Positions 19,643-26,981 of a stretch of DNA of 64,000 nt are shown here, piece by piece (position 1 is the stretch's first letter; each line of letters opens with the position of its first letter). Made by a program: the position numbers and the translations under genes. Source of the stretch: UBA4615 sp044368415 (GTDB lineage: Bacteria; Pseudomonadota; Gammaproteobacteria; Burkholderiales; Burkholderiaceae_E). Under the pieces are notes generated by a model. The model made no database searches. It was not told the DNA's origin and saw only the letters and a list, made by a program, of their open reading frames with translations. The stretch is taken from contig JBIPLJ010000002.1 of the NCBI GenBank assembly GCA_044368415.1, forward strand, positions 1 through 64,000, read 5' to 3'.

Positions 19643-20346
19643 GCCCCGTCCGCGCGACGATCCTGGTGTGCGACGACGACCGGCTGGTGCTGGCGACGCT
19701 GGTGCACGGCCTCAAGACTGCCGGCTACGATGTGATCGAGGCGGACAATGGCGACGACGCGATCCTGCTCGCGCGCGAGCGGCGCCCCGATCTGGCGCTC
19801 CTCGACATGCGGATGAACGGCAAGACCGGCCTCGACGTGGCGGCCTACCTGCGCGACCACGTCGGCACGCCGTTCATGTTTCTGTCGGCATTCAACGATG
19901 AGCGCATCGTCAGGCAGGCGGTCGAGTTCGGCGCGCTCGCCTACCTGGTCAAGCCGCTCGACGTCAGGCAGATCGTGCCTGCGGTCGAGTCGGCGCTCGC
20001 ACGCTCGGGCTCGATGGCCGAGCCCGCCGCAGCGGCCGATTCCGGCGATGCAGGCAAGCCTGCGTTGTCGCTCCCGGTCGGGACGATGCCGGCGACCGTA
20101 CCGGTGTCCGATGCGTTTGGTGCCGCAGTTGACCTGATCGAGCGTGCCCGCAGCGTCAATGGCGAGCATGCGCCCGAGTCGGTCGCCATCGGCATCCTGA
20201 TGGAGCGGCACAGGCTCTCTCCGGTGGCGGCGCGCCGGCTGCTGGCGTCGATGGCGGCGGGAGGCGGCCGCAGCGAGAGCGCGCTGGGCGCTGAGATCGT
20301 TGCGGCGGCCACGCTGCTCAGCGGCCCGCTTTCTCCCACAGCGTGA
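19639..20346 (+). CDS. Response regulator with ANTAR RNA-binding output
   Basis: The 235-aa protein has a receiver domain (acidic pocket CDDD at 11-14, phospho-Asp about 56 in LLDMRM, Lys in LVKPLD) joined by an Ala/Pro-rich linker to a C-terminal helical segment, SVAIGILMERHRLSPVAARR, that matches the ANTAR domain. ANTAR regulators such as AmiR, NasR and EutV act by antitermination at twin-hairpin RNA leaders. It is translationally coupled to the HisKA_2 kinase, the same partnership as EutW/EutV. Its last 29 bases overlap the end of the convergent PAS kinase gene. Confidence 0.88.
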   Translation: MSPVRATILVCDDDRLVLATLVHGLKTAGYDVIEADNGDDAILLARERRPDLALLDMRMNGKTGLDVAAYLRDHVGTPFMFLSAFNDERIVRQAVEFGALAYLVKPLDVRQIVPAVESALARSGSMAEPAAAADSGDAGKPALSLPVGTMPATVPVSDAFGAAVDLIERARSVNGEHAPESVAIGILMERHRLSPVAARRLLASMAAGGGRSESALGAEIVAAATLLSGPLSPTA

Positions 20347-22147
20347 AGTAGAAGCGGCTACCGCGGGCGGGTTCGGACTCTGCCCAGACGCGGCCGCCGT
20401 GGCGCCGCACGATGCGCTGCACGCTGGCCAGGCCCACGCCGGTGCCGGGGAATTCGCTCGCGCTGTGCAGGCGCTGGAACACCCCGAACAGCCGATCGGC
20501 GAAACGCATGTCGAAGCCCTCGCCGTTGTCGGCGACGCAGTAAACCGCATCCGGTCCCAGGCCGCTGCAACCGAGCTCGATCTGGGCGTCCGGCCGCTTG
20601 GAGGTGTACTTCCACGCGTTGCCCAGCAGGTTCTCGAGCATGACGCGCAGCAGCGTGCGGTCGCCTTCGACCAGCAGCCCGGGCTGCACGCGCACCGACA
20701 CCCGGCGCTGCATGTCCGCGCTGCGAAGCTCCTCTGCGATGGTGTCGGCGAGCCGCGAGAGATCGACCTGCTCGGGCACGATCGGCTGGCCCGACAGGCG
20801 CGACAGCCCGAGCAGCGCATCGATCATCTGCGTCATCCGCGAGGCCGCGCTCAGGATCCGCTGCAGGTGATCGTGGCCGATGCGGTCGAGCCGGTCGCCG
20901 TAGTCTTCCTGCAGGATCCGCGCGAAGCCCTCGACGACGCGGATCGGCGCCCGCAGATCGTGCGACACGGTGTACGTAAACGACTCTAGCTCCTTGGCTG
21001 TCACCTCGAGCTCGAGCGAGCGTTCGCGCATCTTGCCGCGCAGCCGCTCGATCGCGCGCCCGTCCTGCTGCAGTCGTTCCTGGTCCGCCGAGCGGTCGTG
21101 CATCAGCAGCGCGGCGCACGGGCGCAGCGTGCTCTCGCCCGGCAGCGGCTCCAGGCGGAGCTCCACCGAGCGGACCTCGCCGTACTTGCGTGCCAGGTCG
21201 ACGTGCATTCGAGCATCGCGGCGCGCACGAAGCGACTGCTCGAGGCTGGATGCGGCGGGCTGGGAGTCGGGCCCGAAAAGCGCGCGGCAGGGCACCTGGC
21301 GCAACTCGCGCTCGGTCCGGTCGAACAACCGGCAGGCGGCGGCGTTCGCCCAGATGACATGCCAGCCGGATCCCGATCCGGTGCCTGCCTCGATCCACAC
21401 TACCGGTTCGGCGGCCGCCAGCAGCGCTGCCATCGCCAGCCTGCGGGCCCGGTCGGCGACGGTCTCGGCGCCGGCGTCGCGCGACAGCCCCGCATAGCCG
21501 GTGAACCGGCCCGATGCATCGAAGCGCGGCATGCCGCTGTCGGTCGCGACGCGCACGCGGCCGGCGGGGTCTACCCAGACCCATGCGAACTCGGAGAACG
21601 GCTCGCGCTGGGCGATCGTGTCGCGGTGCGCGTCCCAGTCGGGCGCCTCGAGCGGCTGCGCCCCGCCGTCCCAGCGGCGCTCGCCCAGCCGCAGCTTGAG
21701 CGGCGAGCCGCCCAAGCCATCGTCGACACGGGTGAGCACCCCGTGCTCGTCCTGCTCCCAGTACACGTCCCGGGAGAGCCGGCGGAACACTTCGAGCTCG
21801 GTGGTCACACGCAGACCGGACGGCGGCGCGGGGGCGCTGGCGGGCATGGCCGGCGCACCGTCCCGGTGGGCGGCCTGAGGCGCCGCCGAGGTGTTCTCGC
21901 GGTGCGGTGCGGCGACCCGGCGGCCCGCGGCGAACAGGCGCCGCGCGGCCACCAGCCCGAGGCCGCCCAGCGCGGCGACCGCGACCGCCAAGACCGCCAG
22001 CGGCAGGCCCCCGTCGCCCGCGCCCGTCTGGGCCGCCCAGGCGTCGAGTGCCGGGAAGAGGCAGGGCACCGCCGCCGCGCCGTGGGCGGTCGTGCGATGC
22101 CTGCGTCGACCACGGAGGGGCACGAGACGGTGGGGGAACTGGATCAT
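20318..22147 (-). CDS. PAS-containing sensor histidine kinase, phytochrome-kinase-like transmitter
   Basis: The protein has 609 aa. Residues about 45-70 form one hydrophobic segment (LPLAVLAVAVAALGGLGLVA), followed by a Pro-rich linker, two PAS-like regions (about 120-260 and 280-360), a HisKA dimerisation helix with FTYTVSHDLRAPIRVVEGF (His about 396), and an HATPase with NLLGNAWKYTSKRP, DNGEGFDM and GTGVGLASVQRIVRRHGG. The transmitter resembles those of bacteriophytochrome kinases. It has no adjacent response regulator in the same direction; its 3' end overlaps the ANTAR regulator gene tail to tail. The start at 22147 lacks a clear SD. Confidence 0.85.
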   Translation of the reverse strand: MIQFPHRLVPLRGRRRHRTTAHGAAAVPCLFPALDAWAAQTGAGDGGLPLAVLAVAVAALGGLGLVAARRLFAAGRRVAAPHRENTSAAPQAAHRDGAPAMPASAPAPPSGLRVTTELEVFRRLSRDVYWEQDEHGVLTRVDDGLGGSPLKLRLGERRWDGGAQPLEAPDWDAHRDTIAQREPFSEFAWVWVDPAGRVRVATDSGMPRFDASGRFTGYAGLSRDAGAETVADRARRLAMAALLAAAEPVVWIEAGTGSGSGWHVIWANAAACRLFDRTERELRQVPCRALFGPDSQPAASSLEQSLRARRDARMHVDLARKYGEVRSVELRLEPLPGESTLRPCAALLMHDRSADQERLQQDGRAIERLRGKMRERSLELEVTAKELESFTYTVSHDLRAPIRVVEGFARILQEDYGDRLDRIGHDHLQRILSAASRMTQMIDALLGLSRLSGQPIVPEQVDLSRLADTIAEELRSADMQRRVSVRVQPGLLVEGDRTLLRVMLENLLGNAWKYTSKRPDAQIELGCSGLGPDAVYCVADNGEGFDMRFADRLFGVFQRLHSASEFPGTGVGLASVQRIVRRHGGRVWAESEPARGSRFYFTLWEKAGR

Positions 22148-22310
22148 GCGGAAGGGGGTCGGCGCAACCTTACCCCAAAAACGCTTGCGGCACCCCCTCG
22201 GGCGCCACGGGCCGTTCGTCCGTCGATGGTGTCCGGAGGGATCGAGATCGCGACGGGCCTGCCGACAACTCTAAGGTCGACGACCGCCTGCAGAAAACGC
22301 TCTCCAACGT

Positions 22311-22514
22311 ATGTCCGTAGCCGCTTCCCTCCTGATGACCGATGCCAAGCCGGGCGTGCGCCTGATGCAGATCGACGACGACCCGACGGGGCTGTTGGCG
22401 ACCACCCGCGCGTTGCGCGAACGCGGCTTCGAGGTCCTCGACTTCGACCGGCCGGGCGATGCGCTCGCGGTCGCGCAGACGCATTGCGCGGTCACCACCG
22501 AGATCGCGGTATGA
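22311..22514 (+). CDS. Truncated receiver domain, coupled to the next GGDEF gene
   Basis: The 67-aa product starts like a CheY-type receiver: VRLMQIDDDPTGLLATTRAL with an acidic pocket, then the second strand GFEVLDFDRPGDAL. It ends before the strand that would carry the phospho-acceptor Asp. Its TGA overlaps the ATG of the downstream GGDEF gene (22511), so translation is coupled. It may be a relic of a full receiver once fused or adjacent, or a short leader-type partner. Phosphorylation is not possible on the usual residue. Confidence 0.55.
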   Translation: MSVAASLLMTDAKPGVRLMQIDDDPTGLLATTRALRERGFEVLDFDRPGDALAVAQTHCAVTTEIAV

Positions 22515-24163
22515 AGCTGTCCCAGCCGCAGCCTGTCGCGCCCGAGCGCGCCGACACCCTGGCGATATCGACCACCGCCGCCGCCCGCGCGACGATTCGC
22601 CATCTCGCCGAGCGCAAGCTCATGCCCACCCCGAGCAACTACCGCAGGGCCTGGGCCGAAGTCGGCGGGCCGAACGACGGCGCCGAGGCCGATCAGGTCG
22701 CGCAGGCCGCGGTGCGGCTGCTGACGCAGCGCGCCGAGTTGGGCGAGGGGAGCTACGCGCGGCTCTCGTCGGCCGTTCGCGAGCAGCGCTGGACCGAGGC
22801 GCTGTCCACGCTGCTGCAGATCGGCAAGCAGACGCCTCGCGGCCGCTGGGGCGCGCTGCTGGCCACGGTGATCGATGCCGCCGGCCGGTCCGGGCGCGAA
22901 TGGCCGATGGCCCGCCGGATCGACGCAATGCTCGCCGCCGCGAACGTGAATGAGGCGAACGACGCGGCGCTGCGTGCGCAGCTCGAGCTGCTGCTGGTGC
23001 AGTGGCGGATGGACCCGCCGCCGGTGACCGGCGCTGCGCCCGGGATCGTCCCCGCTCCTTCGGCGGCCGCCGACGTCGTCGCGGGGCCCGATGTCGCGCC
23101 GGCCGACGCACGCACGCTCGAAGCCGCCGCTCACGCCGCGCTCGTCGTGCAGCGCGACCTGGCGAAGACCCGCAAGGTCAACACGGAGCTCGTCGAGATC
23201 GTGATGTCGCTGTGCAGCAGCTTCGAGGCGATCGCCGAGGAAGGGAGCTGGATCCAGGCGCAGGTGCAGGCGGTGCGCGACTCGGTGCGCGACGGCGGGG
23301 ACCGGCGCACCCTCGCCGCCGCGCGCTCGCTGCTGCAGCAGGCGCTGGTCACCCAGCAGTCGATCACCCGCAGCCGGCGCGACGCCGTGTCCTCGCTGCG
23401 CGACCTGCTGCCGCATCTCGTGCAGCAGATGACACACCTCGGCGCGAACACTGCCGCCTTCGGCGAGACGCTGAGCGGGCACTTGCAGGCGATCTCGACG
23501 GCCGACTCGCTCGAAGGGATCGCCGAGCGGGTGCGCGGCCTGCTCGCGGCTCTGAACGAGGTCCACCAGACCTTCGACGAGGCCCGTCGTGATCTTGACG
23601 AGCGCTCGGAGCGCGCGCGGGTCCTCGAGAGCGAGGTCGAGCGGCTAGAACGCGAACTGGCGCAGGCAAGCGAGCGCCTGCTCACCGACCACCTGACCCG
23701 CACGGCCAACCGCGCTGGGCTCGAGCGTGCCTTTGACAGGGCGATGCAGTCCTTGCGCGCCACCGGCGACCCGCTCGCCATCGCGCTGCTGGACATCGAC
23801 GACTTCAAGAAAGTCAACGACGCACTCGGCCACCAGGTGGGCGACAGTGCGCTGCGTCACTTCGCCGGACTGCTCCAGGGCAGGGTGCGGCCCGGCGACA
23901 CCGTGGCGCGCTACGGCGGCGAGGAATTCGTGATCCTGCTGCCGGGGATGACCGACGTGCAGGCGCGCGAGCTGCTGGTGCGCGCACAGCGCGAGCTGAC
24001 CCGCGAGGTCTACCTGTCCGACGCGAAGCAGATCTTCATCACGTTCTCGGCTGGCACCACCCGCGTCGACCCGCAGGATTCGCTGGAGACGGCGATCGGC
24101 CGGGCCGACGACGGCATGTACCAGGCCAAGAGCGCCGGAAAAAACTGTGTCGCGATTGCTTGA
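22511..24163 (+). CDS. Cytosolic GGDEF diguanylate cyclase with helical N-terminus
   Basis: This 550-aa protein lacks membrane segments. Residues 1-380 are mostly helical, including a coiled coil just before the cyclase (RARVLESEVERLERELAQAS). The GGDEF domain (about 385-550) has DHLTRTANRAGLERAF, LDIDDFKKVNDALGHQVGD and RYGGEEFVILLPG. The inhibitory I-site RPGD sits five residues upstream of GGEEF, so feedback inhibition by c-di-GMP is expected. It resembles the family of GGDEF proteins with a long N-terminal helical region as in E. coli DgcQ/Pseudomonas cytosolic forms, but the sensor is not identified. Start at 22511 overlaps the truncated receiver's stop. Confidence 0.9.
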   Translation: MKLSQPQPVAPERADTLAISTTAAARATIRHLAERKLMPTPSNYRRAWAEVGGPNDGAEADQVAQAAVRLLTQRAELGEGSYARLSSAVREQRWTEALSTLLQIGKQTPRGRWGALLATVIDAAGRSGREWPMARRIDAMLAAANVNEANDAALRAQLELLLVQWRMDPPPVTGAAPGIVPAPSAAADVVAGPDVAPADARTLEAAAHAALVVQRDLAKTRKVNTELVEIVMSLCSSFEAIAEEGSWIQAQVQAVRDSVRDGGDRRTLAAARSLLQQALVTQQSITRSRRDAVSSLRDLLPHLVQQMTHLGANTAAFGETLSGHLQAISTADSLEGIAERVRGLLAALNEVHQTFDEARRDLDERSERARVLESEVERLERELAQASERLLTDHLTRTANRAGLERAFDRAMQSLRATGDPLAIALLDIDDFKKVNDALGHQVGDSALRHFAGLLQGRVRPGDTVARYGGEEFVILLPGMTDVQARELLVRAQRELTREVYLSDAKQIFITFSAGTTRVDPQDSLETAIGRADDGMYQAKSAGKNCVAIA

Positions 24164-24224
24164 CCAGGGGTGTCGAGCCGCATTGCGGCGAGCCTGGTCA
24201 GGGGGCGCCGCATGTATGCGGCGC
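24161..24224. terminator. Two consecutive hairpins between convergent genes
   Basis: TGACCAGG (24161-24168, including the GGDEF gene's stop codon) pairs with CCTGGTCA (24193-24200), enclosing a smaller GCCGC-ATT-GCGGC hairpin at 24177-24189. A second perfect repeat, GCGCCGCAT-GT-ATGCGGCGC, follows at 24205-24224. The gap to the convergent regulator ends at 24267. A terminating role is inferred from position. Confidence 0.5.
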
Positions 24225-24266
24225 ACTGCTGGGTGGAGAACGGGAACCCGCCGAGAGGCGGCTGAC

Positions 24267-24899
24267 TCAATCGATCAACCCATTCCTGAGGCAATACGCC
24301 GTCAGGTCCGCATTCGACTGCATCGCGAGCTTCTCGAGCACCCGCGCGCGGTAGACCGACACGGTCTTGGGGGACAGGCTGAGCTCGGAGGCGATGTCGG
24401 ACAGGCGCTGGCCGGCCGCCAGCCGGATCAGCGTCTGGAACTCCCGGTCCGAGAGCCGCTCGTGCGGCTTCTCGGAGTCGTCGACCGACAGCCGCGTGGC
24501 GAGCGCTTCGGCGATCGCCGGGGTGATGTACTTGCGTCCAGCCGCCAGCGTGCGGATTGCCGTGATGATCTGCGACGGGTCGGCCGACTTGTTCAGGTAG
24601 CCCATCGCCCCGGCCTTGAGCGCGCGGATCGCGTACTGGTCCTCCGGGTACATCGTCAGCACGAGCGCGCGCACGCGTGTGCTCTCCTCGGCCAGCGAAT
24701 GCAACACGTCCAGGCCGCTGCGACCCGGCAGGTTGATGTCCAGCAGCAGCACGTCGAATGGCGTCTCGCGCAGCAGCTGGCGCAGTCCGCCGTAGTCGCC
24801 GGCCTCGCCGACCACACGGATGTCGCCGGCCTCGGTCAGCGAGTCGCGCAAGCCGCGCCGGATCAGCGCGTGGTCGTCCACGATCACCACGTCGATCAT
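24267..24899 (-). CDS. NarL/FixJ-type response regulator
   Basis: The 210-aa protein has a receiver domain (acidic pocket VDDH, phospho-Asp54 in LLLDINLPG, switch Thr in LVLTMYPE, Lys in YLNKSA) and a LuxR-type helix-turn-helix near 148-205 (LSDREFQTLIRLAAGQRLSD, then LSPKTVSVYRARVLEKL). It activates or represses promoters when phosphorylated. The ATG at 24899 overlaps the TGA of the upstream kinase gene, so the two form a coupled pair. Confidence 0.92.
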   Translation of the reverse strand: MIDVVIVDDHALIRRGLRDSLTEAGDIRVVGEAGDYGGLRQLLRETPFDVLLLDINLPGRSGLDVLHSLAEESTRVRALVLTMYPEDQYAIRALKAGAMGYLNKSADPSQIITAIRTLAAGRKYITPAIAEALATRLSVDDSEKPHERLSDREFQTLIRLAAGQRLSDIASELSLSPKTVSVYRARVLEKLAMQSNADLTAYCLRNGLID

Positions 24900-26035
24900 G
24901 CGTCGCTCTCGTCCATGATTCGCGACGCAGCCTGCTGCGTCAGGGGGATCGTCAGCATCACCGCGCCGCGGCGCTCGCCGACCGCCACGTCGATCCAGCC
25001 ATGCACCTGACGCACGCGCTCGGTCAGTCCGCGCAGGCCGAAGGAACCGGGTTTGTCGATGTCGGCCGCCCCGATGCCGATGCCGTCATCGCTGATCTCC
25101 AGCGACAACGTGTCGTGCTGGACGACCAGGTCGAGGCGCGCGCGGCGCGCCTGCGCGTGCTTGGCGACGTTGGTGAGCGACTCCTGGGCGACGCGGTAGA
25201 CGGTGATGGCGACCTGCTCGCTCACCTCGATCCGGTCGCGGTTGGAGGTGAGCTGCGTGTCGATGCCTGTGCGGCTCGCGAACTGCTGAACCAGGAAGTC
25301 CAGCGCGGCGACGATGCCTGCGTCGAGCGCCGGCGGCCGCAGGTTGCGCATGATCCGCTGCACCGCAAGCACCGCCTGGTTGAGGGTGTCGAGCCCCTGG
25401 CGGGCCCGGGCCCGCAACGGCTCCTCGCCGTGGCGCTCGATCCAGGACAGGTCGAAGCGCAGTGCTGTCAGCATGCCGCCGACGTCGTCGTGGACTTCGC
25501 GGGCGATCGCGGCCCGCTCGTCCTCGACCGCCTGCTGCAGGTGATCGGTCAGGGCCCTCAGCCGGCGTTCGGATTCGGCCAGCGCCTGCTGCGCGGCGCC
25601 CCGCTCGCGGCGGACCGAGGCTGCCGACAGCGCGTTGCGCAGCGCCGGCCCGAGCCGCGCGAGGCGACCCTTGATCAGATAGTCGTCGGCGCCCGCCTGC
25701 ATGGCGGCGACCGCTGCCTCCTCGCCGATGGTGCCCGACACGATGATGAACGGCAGGTCGTCGCCGCTGCTGCGGACGATCCGCAGCGCCTCGCCGCTGG
25801 AGAACCGCGGCAGATGGTGATCGGAGATCACGGCGTCCCAGGGACCCGCGCCGAGCGCTGCGCGCAGGCCGGATTCGTCCTCGACGCGGACCGAGTCGGG
25901 CGCGAGACGCTGGCGCCGCAGCGAGCGCAGGAGCAGCTCGTAGTCGAGTTCGGAATCCTCGACCACCAGCAGCCGGATCGGCTCGTCGGCAGTATCAGGA
26001 CCGTCGGTCGGCTCTTGCGAAATGGTTGGGTGCAC
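24896..26035 (-). CDS. Receiver-HisKA_3 hybrid sensor kinase (NarX/DegS-type transmitter)
   Basis: The 379-aa protein has an N-terminal receiver (LLVVEDSELDYELLLRSL, phospho-Asp about 72 in ISDHHLPR) followed by a coiled linker and a HisKA_3 box (IAREVHDDVGGMLTALRFDL, His about 182). The HATPase has QESLTNVAKHAQA, ISDDGIGI and GSFGLRGLTERVRQVHG. There is no membrane segment, so it probably receives signal through its receiver. The start is GTG at 26035. Its gene precedes the NarL regulator by a 4-base overlap, and is divergent from the chemotaxis operon across 121 bases. Confidence 0.9.
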   Translation of the reverse strand: MHPTISQEPTDGPDTADEPIRLLVVEDSELDYELLLRSLRRQRLAPDSVRVEDESGLRAALGAGPWDAVISDHHLPRFSSGEALRIVRSSGDDLPFIIVSGTIGEEAAVAAMQAGADDYLIKGRLARLGPALRNALSAASVRRERGAAQQALAESERRLRALTDHLQQAVEDERAAIAREVHDDVGGMLTALRFDLSWIERHGEEPLRARARQGLDTLNQAVLAVQRIMRNLRPPALDAGIVAALDFLVQQFASRTGIDTQLTSNRDRIEVSEQVAITVYRVAQESLTNVAKHAQARRARLDLVVQHDTLSLEISDDGIGIGAADIDKPGSFGLRGLTERVRQVHGWIDVAVGERRGAVMLTIPLTQQAASRIMDESDA

Positions 26036-26156
26036 CCGGTCTTATCTCGAGTTGGGACGGTGCCTCGGCGGCCGAGAATCACATCCGGTGTGCGGGCTTT
26101 CTCGATTTGATGTTAGCACGCGACGAATCAACCGATTCCTACTGCAATCAAGCGCG

Positions 26157-26582
26157 ATGAGCGATCAACAACCAGAAGAAGTCAGTGGTGTGGTGACCGC
26201 GAGGCTCGCGGCGGACATGCAGGATGAACTGCTGGCCGCCGGCACGGAGCTCGAGCGGCTCGAGCGGCTGCTGTCCGATGCGGTGGACCAGCTGCTCGAC
26301 CGGTTCGGACGGGCGCATGCGCTCAGCGCCGACATCTCCGACCCGCACCAGCCGGCGCTGGCGGGCGAACTGCGGGCGGCGATGACCGCGCTGCAGTTCC
26401 AGGACATGGCCTCCCAGCTGATCGCGCACTCGCGGCGTCGGCTGGCGTCGGTGGCGGATTGCCTCGGTAACGCGGCGATCGGCGGCGAGGAGGAAGAGGA
26501 GGGCTGCGAGGTTCAGTGGGTGAGCCGGGCGTGCCCAGTCGCACAACGTGCAGTGGATGCGGGCTCGGTCGAGCTCTTCTGA
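26157..26582 (+). CDS. Small CheZ-like chemotaxis protein
   Basis: The 141-aa helical protein opens the chemotaxis operon. Near residues 75-90 it has LQFQDMASQLIAHSRRRLAS, which lines up with the CheZ phosphatase helix (E. coli DFQDLTGQV). It keeps the Asp and the catalytic Gln in the same FQD-x-x-x-Q spacing. E. coli CheZ is 214 aa, so this is a compact version. A poly-Glu stretch follows, and the chain ends GSVELF, where CheZ ends in a CheY-binding tail. The location 17 bases before cheY fits a CheY-P phosphatase. The assignment is inference; no full-length cheZ is in the window. Confidence 0.6.
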   Translation: MSDQQPEEVSGVVTARLAADMQDELLAAGTELERLERLLSDAVDQLLDRFGRAHALSADISDPHQPALAGELRAAMTALQFQDMASQLIAHSRRRLASVADCLGNAAIGGEEEEEGCEVQWVSRACPVAQRAVDAGSVELF

Positions 26583-26599
26583 GGATCCGGAGGATGGGA

Positions 26600-26965
26600 A
26601 TGCATTCGATTCTGGCTGTGGACGATTCGGCTTCGATGCGTCAGATGGTCTCCTTCACCCTGCGAAGCTCGGGGTACGAGGTCATCGAGGCAGTCGACGG
26701 TCAGGACGCGCTCGACAAGATCGGCGGCAAGCAGGTCGACCTGGTCCTCACCGACCAGAACATGCCCCGCATGGACGGCCTGACGCTGATCAAACATCTG
26801 CGCGAGCAGGACCGCTTCAAGCGAACGCCGATCTTGGTGCTGACCACCGAGTCGAGCGACGAGATGAAGCAGGCTGGGCGCGCCGCGGGGGCGACCGGCT
26901 GGATGGTCAAGCCCTTCGATCCGGCGCGTCTGCTCGAAGTCATCGGCAAGGTTCTTCCGCAGTGA
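26600..26965 (+). CDS. cheY: Chemotaxis response regulator CheY
   Basis: This is a single receiver domain of 121 aa. The acidic pocket is AVDDSAS, the phospho-Asp is 52 in LTDQNMPRMDG, the switch Thr is in LVLTTESSDE, and the Lys is in WMVKPFDP. In the cell it carries the signal from CheA to the flagellar switch (FliM/FliN). The ATG at 26600 is chosen because GGAGG lies 6 bases upstream; an ATG at 26594 would be directly against that SD. Confidence 0.95.
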   Translation: MHSILAVDDSASMRQMVSFTLRSSGYEVIEAVDGQDALDKIGGKQVDLVLTDQNMPRMDGLTLIKHLREQDRFKRTPILVLTTESSDEMKQAGRAAGATGWMVKPFDPARLLEVIGKVLPQ

Positions 26966-26981
26966 ATCCGGCGAGGTCGCG

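Noticed and set aside
26036..26156. Possible sigma-28 promoter before the chemotaxis operon
   Set aside because: Best candidate (GTTA-N15-ACCGATTC) matches the consensus too poorly to report as a site.
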